From: Phaeodactylibacter luteus
GTDB lineage: Bacteria; Bacteroidota; Bacteroidia; Chitinophagales; Saprospiraceae
Assembly: GCF_007993045.1 (NCBI RefSeq)
Contig: NZ_VOOR01000027.1
Location: forward strand, 1-64,000
Length of the DNA: 64,000 nt
Reading direction: 5' to 3'
Under the pieces are notes generated by a model. It was not told the DNA's origin, did not search any database, and saw only the letters and a program-made list of their open reading frames with translations. The translations under genes were made by a program, and so were the position numbers. Shown piece by piece: positions 41,939 to 49,166 of this stretch (positions within the stretch are counted from its first letter, which is position 1; each line of letters begins with the position of its first letter).

Positions 41939-43444
41939 ATGAGAACTCTTGTTGCCTTCCTGAGCCTATTGTTATGCATAAGCAGCTGCGAGCCGGCTGC
42001 TGTGCCCGTTGAGGAGCCTGCACAGCCCGCTCCTGCCCCCCGCCCGCCTGCACCTGAAGTGGCGGCTGCGCTGCACGAAGCCTACCCCGCTTACCGGGAG
42101 GCTGCCATCCAAGACCGCCGTTTTAAGCACGAAGACATTGAGCCTATCATCGCTTCTCTGCCGGCACCTTTCCGGGTAAAGCCCATTGGAGAGTCTGTAG
42201 AAGGCCGGGCCATTTATGAAGTTGCCATAGGCAAGGGGGAGACCCCGGTGTTGCTGTGGTCACAAATGCATGGAGATGAGCCAACGGCTACGATGGCCCT
42301 GTTGGATATTTTCCGCTTTTTCCAGGCCTCGGGCGATGGGTTCGACAGCCTCCGCGATCAGCTTTTAGAAGAGCTCACCCTTCATTTTATCCCCATGCTG
42401 AACCCCGATGGAGCAGCGAAATATGCCCGTCGGAATGCCCTTGGGATAGACCTCAACCGCGATGCCCTACGGCTTCAGAGCCCTGAATCGGTGATTTTGA
42501 AAGCCGCGCGCGAGCGCACGCAAGCGGCATGGGGCTTCAACCTGCACGATAAAAACCGCTATTATGCAGCGGGCAGCCAACCTAAAACTGCCGCAGTCTC
42601 TTTTTTGGCGCCAGCCTTCAACCCAGAGAAAGATATTAATGAGGGCAGGGGCAATGCCATGCAGCTGATCGTCTTGATGGACGAAGTGCTGCAGGGGTAC
42701 ATCCCAGATCAGGTAGGGCGGTATGATGACACTTTCGAGCCTCGTGCTTTTGGGGACAATATCCAGAAATGGGGCACCAACACCATACTTATCGAGAGCG
42801 GAGGGCTGAAGGGCGACCGCGAGAAGCAGTACCTCCGGCAATTGCACTTCACCATATTGCTGACCGCTATGCAGGCTATTGCTACTGACGGGTACGAGGA
42901 ATGGCCATTGGCGGGTTACGAGGACATCCCGTTCAACGACGGGGGCGCTTTCCACGATCTGCTCATCCGTGGCGCGGCATGGGAGCATGAGGGCCAAACC
43001 TATACCATCGACCTGGCCTTCCGGCAGCGGGAAGTAGGATATGGCGATTACCGCTCCTTCTATCATCGGGGAAGCATTACTGACTTAGGAGATTTATCTA
43101 CTTACCATGGCTATCAGGAGCTGGAAGCCACCGGGCTGCAGGTCAGGCCGGGCAAGGTTTACCCCAAAGTGTTCCCTGCTCTTAGCAGCCTCCCCAAAAG
43201 CGGGTTGAAGAAGTGGCTGCGGCAAGGGTATACGACATTCGAAGTTGAAGGCAAAGTGGACCCTGCGCTTACAGCCGGCTGGCCTGTGGAGGTGGTGCAG
43301 GCTGGCCGTGCCACCGCCAATCGGGTGGAGCTTTATACCAACCCTTCCCTTTTGCTAATGCGGGATGGAGCCCCTGCTTTCGCCATCATCAACGGGGCGC
43401 TTTTTGCCTTGGAAGGGGAGGAGTTGGATTTGATCGATTTTTAG
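41939..43444 (+). CDS. M14-family zinc carboxypeptidase lipoprotein
   Basis: 501 residues from the ATG at 41939 (a TTG two codons earlier is possible). Lipobox ISSC near residue 17, a Pro-rich linker (about 20-45), then the M14 fold with zinc ligands SQMHGDEPTA (His-x2-Glu, about residues 104-113), NPDGAAKYARRNALGIDLNRD (pieces) carrying substrate-binding Arg, FNLHDKNRYY with the third ligand, and the catalytic Glu in LIESGG. It probably trims peptides or murein at the cell surface. It is the first of three same-strand genes, 10 bp before the DinB-like gene. Confidence 0.85.
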   Translation: MRTLVAFLSLLLCISSCEPAAVPVEEPAQPAPAPRPPAPEVAAALHEAYPAYREAAIQDRRFKHEDIEPIIASLPAPFRVKPIGESVEGRAIYEVAIGKGETPVLLWSQMHGDEPTATMALLDIFRFFQASGDGFDSLRDQLLEELTLHFIPMLNPDGAAKYARRNALGIDLNRDALRLQSPESVILKAARERTQAAWGFNLHDKNRYYAAGSQPKTAAVSFLAPAFNPEKDINEGRGNAMQLIVLMDEVLQGYIPDQVGRYDDTFEPRAFGDNIQKWGTNTILIESGGLKGDREKQYLRQLHFTILLTAMQAIATDGYEEWPLAGYEDIPFNDGGAFHDLLIRGAAWEHEGQTYTIDLAFRQREVGYGDYRSFYHRGSITDLGDLSTYHGYQELEATGLQVRPGKVYPKVFPALSSLPKSGLKKWLRQGYTTFEVEGKVDPALTAGWPVEVVQAGRATANRVELYTNPSLLLMRDGAPAFAIINGALFALEGEELDLIDF

Positions 43445-43454
43445 CCCAATACAA

Positions 43455-44075
43455 ATGATACGGAAAAGCACCTCTTTTTTACTTCTTTTATCGGCAGCCT
43501 TATCATTGGGTGCCCAAATTGACAGACCGCCTATGGAGCCCAAAGATAGTTTGCCCTTTTCTGATATTACCAAAGTGCCAGGGCATTATCACGCTTCTGC
43601 CATGGCAGCACGGATGGTAGAGGGGCTCGGTTTTAGGTACTATTGGGCTACCGAGGGGCTGACAGAAGCGGACCTGGCCTACCGCCCCAGCCCCGATGGG
43701 CGTACCCTCGGTGAAACCCTGGAGCACCTCCTCAGCCTTTCGGAAATGGTCGCCAACAGTGCCCGGCAGGAGCCTAATGTCCGCCCCGCTGAGCCCGTTC
43801 GGCTTGGGCTGCCGGCCATGCGCGAGCGGACTTTGCGCAACCTTGAATTGGCGTGTGATACCTGGCTCAGCGCAGCAGCTGATGACATGGCAGCCTACGA
43901 TATGCAATTTGAGCGCTCAGGCGCAAAATCATCGGTGCCTTTTTGGTACCTCATCAATGGCCCCGTGGCAGATGCCATCTGGCACGTAGGGCAGGTGACG
44001 GCTTTTCGGAGGGCTGCCGGCAACCCGGTCCCGCCGGGGGTGGATTGGTTCAAAGGGAAACCTCCAGGGCAATGA
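43455..44075 (+). CDS. secreted DinB-like protein
   Basis: 206 residues with a signal peptide (residues 1-21). The four-helix DinB/YfiT pattern is seen, with metal-site histidines in HYHASAM (about residues 40-46), TLGETLEHLLSLSE (about 90-103) and AIWHVGQVTAFRR (about 176-188). Most DinB-family proteins are cytosolic thiol transferases or unknowns; a secreted version is less usual. The stop overlaps the next start as ATGA. Confidence 0.75.
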   Translation: MIRKSTSFLLLLSAALSLGAQIDRPPMEPKDSLPFSDITKVPGHYHASAMAARMVEGLGFRYYWATEGLTEADLAYRPSPDGRTLGETLEHLLSLSEMVANSARQEPNVRPAEPVRLGLPAMRERTLRNLELACDTWLSAAADDMAAYDMQFERSGAKSSVPFWYLINGPVADAIWHVGQVTAFRRAAGNPVPPGVDWFKGKPPGQ

Positions 44076-45025
44076 ACAGGGCTATCGTCATAGGAGCCGG
44101 CGTTTCAGGCTTGACTACTGCCATTGTGTTGCAGGAAGCGGGCTGGCAGGTGGAAATCCGGACAGCAGCGTTGCCTGGGCAGACCAATTCTGCTGTTGCA
44201 GCAGCCATTTGGTTCCCTTACGCTGTAGAGCCGCTTGAAAAAGCCAATGCATGGAGCACGGAGACTTACCATGCCCTTAAGGCCCTGGCCGGGGAGCCGG
44301 GCACAGGTGTCAGTATGACGGATTTCCTTGTCCTTACCCGCCCAGGCCTCGACCATAGCTGGAAGGAAGGGCTGCCTAAAGGGGCCGTCCGCGCGGCCGC
44401 ACCGGCAGAATTGCCTGAAGGCTACCAAATGGGCTATATCGCCCAAGTCCCTCTGGCAGAGTCTCCTGTCTATCTGCCATACCTGCAGCGCCGCTTGGAA
44501 GCTGGGGGCGGGCAGATCAAGCTACAGGAAGTGAGTACCGCCGGAGCTTTACTGGACGAGTGCAGCTTGGTGGTCAATTGCTCAGGGCTTGGCTCCCGCG
44601 AGCTCTTCAGGGATGAAGGAGTGTATCCTATCCGGGGGCAGATTTTGAGCGTGGAAAAGCCAAAGTCAGCCCGTTCAGCAGTAGATTCTATGGACAAGGG
44701 CCACCTGGCCTACCTCATCGTCCGCAGCAATGATATGATCATGGGCGGGACCGACTATGATGGCGATTACAACACCTCGCCTGTTGCGGCAGATACAGCA
44801 GAGATATTGAGCCGCTGCCGCCGCATACAGGCTGATGGGCCGCCCCCCCGTATCAACCGGGCATTGGCTGGGCTGCGGCCAGGCCGTAGCGCTATCCGTT
44901 GTGAGGCCGAGGCAGGAGCCCCCATTATCCACAACTATGGGCATGGCGGCGCAGGGGTGACGGTCAGTTGGGGCTGCGCCCGGGAAGTGCTCAGGCTCGC
45001 ACAGCCGTTTGGCGGGATGGCTTAG
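44072..45025 (+). CDS. D-amino-acid oxidase family flavoprotein
   Basis: 317 residues from the ATG at 44072, which overlaps the DinB-like stop by four bases. It has the FAD-binding GAGVSGLTTAIVLQ (about residues 8-21), the flavin-loop segment AAAIWFPY, the PIRGQILSV substrate-domain motif, and the signature HGGAGVTVSWGCA near the C-terminus, all typical of DAAO/D-aspartate oxidase. It oxidises a D-amino acid to the 2-oxo acid, ammonia and H2O2 with FAD. Its stop codon overlaps the convergent mauG-type stop (TTAG). The DAAO-made H2O2 could feed that peroxidase family, but this is speculation. Confidence 0.85.
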   Translation: MNRAIVIGAGVSGLTTAIVLQEAGWQVEIRTAALPGQTNSAVAAAIWFPYAVEPLEKANAWSTETYHALKALAGEPGTGVSMTDFLVLTRPGLDHSWKEGLPKGAVRAAAPAELPEGYQMGYIAQVPLAESPVYLPYLQRRLEAGGGQIKLQEVSTAGALLDECSLVVNCSGLGSRELFRDEGVYPIRGQILSVEKPKSARSAVDSMDKGHLAYLIVRSNDMIMGGTDYDGDYNTSPVAADTAEILSRCRRIQADGPPPRINRALAGLRPGRSAIRCEAEAGAPIIHNYGHGGAGVTVSWGCAREVLRLAQPFGGMA

Positions 45026-46035
45026 CGGAATTGCTCATCCGTAAGGAATGCGGTGTCGGTAAGGGTTTGCAGAAAGGCAATGAGGTCGCTTTGCTCTTGC
45101 TCAGACAGCCCCAGGGGCTTAACACGAGGGTCTTGGTTGGCGTGGCCTTTCCCGCCTTGATTGTAATGTTGGACGACAGCTCGCAAATCGGCTAGGCTGC
45201 CGTCGTGCATATAGGGCGCGGTCACGCTTATATTCCGTAGTGTTGGCACCCTGAACTTGCCCATATCTTCTTCCTGTAGCGTCACCCGGTGGCGGCCCCC
45301 ATCTTCATATTCCAGGTAAAGCCCATTGTTAAGGAACTGGTTTTGTGTGAAATTGAAACCGGAGTGGCAAGTGCTACATTGTGTGCGGCTGCTGAAAAAT
45401 AGCATTTCGCCCCGGGCTTCAGCAGCAGAGAGGGGCGCCCCGCCTTGTTGGGCGATGTCGTATCGGCTATGCCCGCTGATCATCGTCCGCATAAAGCTCC
45501 CTAACGCACGGGTGATGGTAAAAGGGCTGGCATGCTCGCCATAGGCTTTCGCAAAAGCTGCTTCATAGGTGGGCATCGCGTTGAGGCGCTCGGCAGCGAG
45601 GAGGATGGAAAAATCCATTTCTGCATGGTCCTCAATAGGGACAATGGCCTGCAGATCGAGTTTGGTAACGCCTCCGTCCTTATTGATGCGGCTGAGGTAA
45701 GCAACGTTGGCCAGGGTGGGGGAGTTCCGGAAGCCCAGCCGCCCTTGTACGCCCGGGCTGATGGGCCGGTCATCGGCGAAAGCCAGCTCTTGGCGATGGC
45801 AGCTCTGGCAGGATATACTGGAGTCGCTGGAAAGCACAGGGTCATAAAAAAGCCGTTTGCCGAGCGCTACCCGGGCTTCTGTCAGTGCATTATCTTCCGG
45901 GATAGCCGGGGCAGGGAACCCCTCCGGCAGCTTGAGCGCAAAAGGGGTGGTGTCTTCAGGGCTAAAAGCCTCTGGTTCACAGGAGAGGAAGGCAACAGCA
46001 AGTAAGAGGGATAGGCCCAGTTTTTTTATGAACAT
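45022..46035 (-). CDS. MauG/MbnH-type di-haem protein
   Basis: 337 residues from the ATG at 46035; lipobox LSC at about residue 19. It has two haem c sites, CQSCH at residues 76-80 and CSTCH at 220-224, in the bacterial di-haem peroxidase fold (ALGKRLFYDP at about 58-67, FRVPTLRNISVTAPYMHDG in pieces). It follows an mbnP-type gene. In the MbnP/MbnH pairs known from other bacteria, this enzyme uses peroxide to oxidise a Trp of MbnP to kynurenine; the same reaction is inferred here. A strong hairpin precedes the gene. Confidence 0.85.
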   Translation of the reverse strand: MFIKKLGLSLLLAVAFLSCEPEAFSPEDTTPFALKLPEGFPAPAIPEDNALTEARVALGKRLFYDPVLSSDSSISCQSCHRQELAFADDRPISPGVQGRLGFRNSPTLANVAYLSRINKDGGVTKLDLQAIVPIEDHAEMDFSILLAAERLNAMPTYEAAFAKAYGEHASPFTITRALGSFMRTMISGHSRYDIAQQGGAPLSAAEARGEMLFFSSRTQCSTCHSGFNFTQNQFLNNGLYLEYEDGGRHRVTLQEEDMGKFRVPTLRNISVTAPYMHDGSLADLRAVVQHYNQGGKGHANQDPRVKPLGLSEQEQSDLIAFLQTLTDTAFLTDEQFR

Positions 46036-46112
46036 CTGTAAGCAGCTTAGGTTAAAAGCTCCGGGAGCAGGCACATCAAAGCCCGCCCCGGAGTAAAACT
46101 GACTAGTGTAAA

Positions 46113-46140
46113 CTAAGGGGCCGCCGCGGCGGCCCCTTAG
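46113..46140. terminator. strong hairpin between mbnP and mauG genes
   Basis: A perfect 14-bp arm CTAAGGGGCCGCCG is followed directly by its reverse complement, so a long GC stem with almost no loop. On the minus strand only TTTAC follows, so it could partly terminate or protect the mbnP message from 3' decay, giving more MbnP than enzyme. Confidence 0.6.
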
Positions 46141-46145
46141 TGTTT

Positions 46146-46895
46146 TTAGTGCTTCACAGCTATGGCGCTGCTGATGTTGTCGCGGACAGCAGCTGCAAGC
46201 TCCGGATTATTGCCAGTGTGGGTCACATAGTCCGTGCTCAGGTCGATGCCGTTGAACAGGCGGGCCAGGTCAAACTCGAAGTGGAGCATATTGCTGCCCG
46301 TTTCCACATCCTTGTGCACGGTGTACTCCAGGTTCTGGAGCATGGGGTTGGTGCCCAAGTGGAAAGCCATGGTCTCGTCTACCATGCCATCGCCATCGGT
46401 ATCTACTTTGCCGTCTACGCGCAAGAAGCGGTAGCCGGAGTTCCAGTTCCAGTGCATAGCCGGGAATTGGACCGCGAGGGGGTCAGCAGCGTCCCGGCTG
46501 GTGAAGTCTTCCTCGGTTTGGCTGTTGGTGATGGAGTCTACCCCAACAAAAAAGCGGGCCATGTGGTAGTGCCCAGTTTTGACAGAAGCGACTTCCTGCA
46601 TGCCCGATTCGGGCGTGACGAGTAGGTACTTGCCGGCTACGTCCAGCATGTCGCCTTCTTCTGGCATAAACTGAATGCCCCCTACATAGAAGTTGGCGAC
46701 ACTGAATTTGACGGCAGTGCCGCCAATGGTGTAAACCGTAGCCGTATCAAATGGCATACCGTCAACGGCATATTCGAACATCATGTTGAGGGCGCCTTCT
46801 TCATTGGAAGGGGTGTTTTTGTCCTCTTCACAAGCGGTGAGGGCAAGACCGAGCAGGCTAATCAGGGCGAGGGTGCGAAAGCTTGAAAATTTCAT
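46146..46895 (-). CDS. MbnP-family copper-associated lipoprotein
   Basis: 249 residues from the ATG at 46895 (another Met lies four codons upstream). Lipobox LTAC at residues 19-22. The family hallmark HWNWNSGYRFLRVDG occupies residues 148-162; its Trp149 or Trp151 corresponds to the position that MbnH converts to kynurenine in characterised homologues. VANFYVGGIQFMPE and HYHMARFFVGVDS are further conserved blocks and supply histidines. It is a predicted periplasmic copper binder. It lies between a DUF4625-like lipoprotein and the di-haem enzyme in a five-gene minus-strand group. Confidence 0.85.
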   Translation of the reverse strand: MKFSSFRTLALISLLGLALTACEEDKNTPSNEEGALNMMFEYAVDGMPFDTATVYTIGGTAVKFSVANFYVGGIQFMPEEGDMLDVAGKYLLVTPESGMQEVASVKTGHYHMARFFVGVDSITNSQTEEDFTSRDAADPLAVQFPAMHWNWNSGYRFLRVDGKVDTDGDGMVDETMAFHLGTNPMLQNLEYTVHKDVETGSNMLHFEFDLARLFNGIDLSTDYVTHTGNNPELAAAVRDNISSAIAVKH

Positions 46896-46919
46896 TTTGA
46901 TAAACATTTAAAGGATGAT

Positions 46920-46938
46920 CAAAGGCATTTTGCCTTTG
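46920..46938. promoter_or_regulatory. palindrome upstream of mbnP gene
   Basis: CAAAGGCA and TGCCTTTG are separated by TTT, 25 bp before the ATG at 46895 and 24 bp after the preceding stop. It could be a repressor site or a small mRNA hairpin. Confidence 0.35.
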
Positions 46939-46961
46939 CGTTAAAATAGTTCAATGCAAGC

Positions 46962-47348
46962 CTATTCAATCCGAACAGGCACCGTTGCTTTTGTCTTGTT
47001 GTTGTCATGGTCGTCAGCTTCTACCAACAGCTCGTAAGGGCCTGGGGCCATGCCATCTAGGCTGAAGTCCAGGCTGACTTCCAGGTTGAGCGTGTGCAGG
47101 TGCTGCTTGTCTACGAGGTACGGCATATTGTCCTCTAGGCTGACCAGCCAAATGAAGTAAGTATGAAGCCCCAGGTTTTCGTCAAAAACGACGTCCACGG
47201 GCAGCGCGGTACCGGTCGGGTAAAGGCTATTGGGCGCAGGGGACATGATTTTGATGTTGGGGGCTTCCACATCGAGTTGGGCATCCCGGCTGCTGCAGCT
47301 GCTCAGGAAGAGGCTTGCCATCGGAAGTGCCCAAATCCATTTTTTCAT
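46962..47348 (-). CDS. DUF4625-like lipoprotein
   Basis: 128 residues; lipobox LSSC at about residues 15-18. The rest is a single Ig-like beta sandwich: APNIKIMSPAPNSLYPTG, LPVDVVFDENLGLHTY, GPYELLVEADDHDNNKT. The His residues in LHTYFIW, KQHLHTL and DDHDNN could bind metal. DUF4625-like proteins often accompany MbnP and di-haem enzymes in Bacteroidota. The order on this strand is beta-barrel gene, this gene, mbnP, mauG. Confidence 0.65.
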   Translation of the reverse strand: MKKWIWALPMASLFLSSCSSRDAQLDVEAPNIKIMSPAPNSLYPTGTALPVDVVFDENLGLHTYFIWLVSLEDNMPYLVDKQHLHTLNLEVSLDFSLDGMAPGPYELLVEADDHDNNKTKATVPVRIE

Positions 47349-47396
47349 AAGAAAATGCTGTCGGTTAAGCCAGGCGGTTGATACCGCGGCCGGCTG

Positions 47397-48305
47397 TTAG
47401 AAAAAAACGTTGAAATGGACGGCAGCCCGTTGCCGGGCGTCCACCAGGCCGTTGTTCCAATCTTGCCGGAGCGGCAGGCTCCAGGCAATGCCCAGATTCA
47501 GGTTGCCTAAAAAGGCTTCCAGCCCTGCATTGGCCAGCCACGCCCGGCCTCCGGTCTGCGTACGGAAATACCCCCGTTCGGTGTCCAGCTCAGCGGCTTC
47601 GTACATCAGGCCAGCATTGGGCATGAGCTGTAACCGCCCATGCTGCCTCAGTGTGAAAACGCTAGCCAGGCCGGAGAAGCGGTTGCCAAAACGGTAAGTA
47701 CTGGAGCTTTCCCCATTGAAGCGGGCCGTGGCATCCACATTCAGCCCCCAGCGCTCGTACCGAAGGGTATAGCTCAGGTTGGCCAGGGCATCCCAGCTGC
47801 CGGTGCCTACCTGGAAGTTGGGGTTGGCCACTTCGTTGGGGCCCGGCGTTTCAAATCTGCCCGTTGGAGCCTTTGCCCCTGCGCCTAACGAAAGCCGGTG
47901 GCGGAATAGGCTATAGGTGCTGTCAGGGCTCGACCAGAGCGCGTAGTGAGCCATAAGTGTGAGGTCGCCCAGCCCGGACACCGTTTTAGGGGTACCGTCC
48001 TCTTGCCGTAGGTGGTAGGCGTAAGGCAGTATGGCTGTAAGCTGCCATTTTCGCCCTGCTTGCCATCGCCCACGCACTTCCAAGCTGTTGAAGTACTCTG
48101 TCTGCGGGCTTGCCCCGGGCTCGAAGCTGAGGTCTGGGAAAGTACGGTACTGCTGGTGCTGCCACCAAAAACCGATGTAATGGCCTCCAAGCTGGGGCAG
48201 GAGCCCCGCATAACCGGGCGACATGCTACAGCCGCAGGCGTCGCAGGCTTTACCGTGCCCAAGGATGCCTAGAAAAAGTAGAGAAAGCAGGAACAACCGC
48301 TTCAT
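47397..48305 (-). CDS. outer-membrane beta-barrel with CDACGC motif
   Basis: 302 residues. Signal peptide, then CDACGCSMSPGYAG right after the cleavage region (about residues 21-34), then alternating amphipathic strands (QWQLTAILPYAYHL, RYERWGLNVDATARFNG, LNLGIAWSLPLRQDW) ending in aromatic FNVFF, a barrel-type C-terminus. The three clustered cysteines near the N-terminus suggest a metal, probably copper, site. The gene lies upstream of the DUF4625-like, mbnP and mauG genes; the gap to the next gene is 48 bp. Confidence 0.7.
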   Translation of the reverse strand: MKRLFLLSLLFLGILGHGKACDACGCSMSPGYAGLLPQLGGHYIGFWWQHQQYRTFPDLSFEPGASPQTEYFNSLEVRGRWQAGRKWQLTAILPYAYHLRQEDGTPKTVSGLGDLTLMAHYALWSSPDSTYSLFRHRLSLGAGAKAPTGRFETPGPNEVANPNFQVGTGSWDALANLSYTLRYERWGLNVDATARFNGESSSTYRFGNRFSGLASVFTLRQHGRLQLMPNAGLMYEAAELDTERGYFRTQTGGRAWLANAGLEAFLGNLNLGIAWSLPLRQDWNNGLVDARQRAAVHFNVFF

Positions 48306-48645
48306 ACCGGATAGGTATTTGTCAGGTTATCGCCCCGGGGCGTGCCCCAGGACAGCTGCTGCCAAAAGCTGGCACAGCAGGCTGAAATCAAGATTGGAAC
48401 AGGGCGCACAGGGAGCAGCGCTGATGGGCCTCGATAACCCTCTGCTAGCGGCAAGCGGTCTGGCCAAATGGGCTTCAGCTTGAAACTACAGGCAGAAAAT
48501 CTGGCGTAGCCGTACGAATAGATCGGATGGCTGATAGCGTACAGGCAGGGAAAACTACCCCTTGGTTCTTAACCCGGTGGCCCGGGCAGTTATTGGGCGG
48601 GCAGTACTGTGCGCTGCACATAGGCGCTAAGCTCCTGGGAGAAAA
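48306..48645. other. intergenic, no gene seen
   Basis: 340 bp inside the copper-type group between the small Cys protein and the barrel gene, both on the minus strand. I see GC-rich inverted stretches (GCCCCGGGGCGTG near 48329) but no RNA gene and no match to a known riboswitch. Confidence 0.4.
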
Positions 48646-49032
48646 TCAGGCAAGCCTTGGCGGGTGGAAAATGCCCGGCCCAAGCCATTGAGGGGAAAGC
48701 ATGTGGCAAACCGGCTGGAATACAGCTCGGGCAGCGGCTGCAACAGGGGCCTCGGCCGGCTGTTGAAGGAGGTAAAAAGGGGAGAGGAGCGTACGGTTTT
48801 CTTCAGGAGCAGGAGCCTGCCCTGTTGTACCCTCATCCTGCCCAATGGCATCGGCAGTGACCGTTTGAACATAGCAGCTGCCGCTGCACATCAGCTCTGG
48901 CTCGAATCGGTTGACACAGAGCTCAGCCGCGACGTAATCTTTGTTCCATTGCAGCCACAAGGACAGTGCTGGCAGGTAAGCTGCCTGCAAAGCCACTAAG
49001 GCGAACAAGAAGATGGACCAAAGAATTTTCAT
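48646..49032 (-). CDS. small Cys-motif membrane-anchored protein (copper-associated)
   Basis: 128 residues. One N-terminal hydrophobic helix (WSIFLFALVALQAAYLPAL), then the motif CVNRFEPELMCSGSCYV at about residues 38-54 with three cysteines in C-x10-C-x3-C, known from short Bacteroidota proteins of the type C-x-N-x-x-x-PEL-x-C-x-G-x-C found beside copper and TonB receptor genes. The rest is low complexity. It heads the copper-type group. Confidence 0.6.
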   Translation of the reverse strand: MKILWSIFLFALVALQAAYLPALSLWLQWNKDYVAAELCVNRFEPELMCSGSCYVQTVTADAIGQDEGTTGQAPAPEENRTLLSPFYLLQQPAEAPVAAAARAVFQPVCHMLSPQWLGPGIFHPPRLA

Positions 49033-49037
49033 ATCTG

Positions 49038-49070
49038 CAAAGGTAATGTAATTTTATCCTGCTTTGCAAG
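49038..49070 (-). promoter_or_regulatory. possible promoter of the Cys-motif gene
   Basis: On the minus strand TACCTTTG at 49038-49045 is a perfect -7 element, and CTTG at 49067-49070 sits 21 bp upstream (three of four -33 bases). The predicted transcript start nearly coincides with the ATG at 49032, so the mRNA would be leaderless or have a very short leader. Confidence 0.4.
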
Positions 49071-49166
49071 TCCATATGCATTGTCTTTGATTGCAAAAAC
49101 ATACTTTGTCTTATTTATCCCTTTTGCCTGAACAGGGCCACAGGCTGCAAGCTGGCCCCTGAAAAA

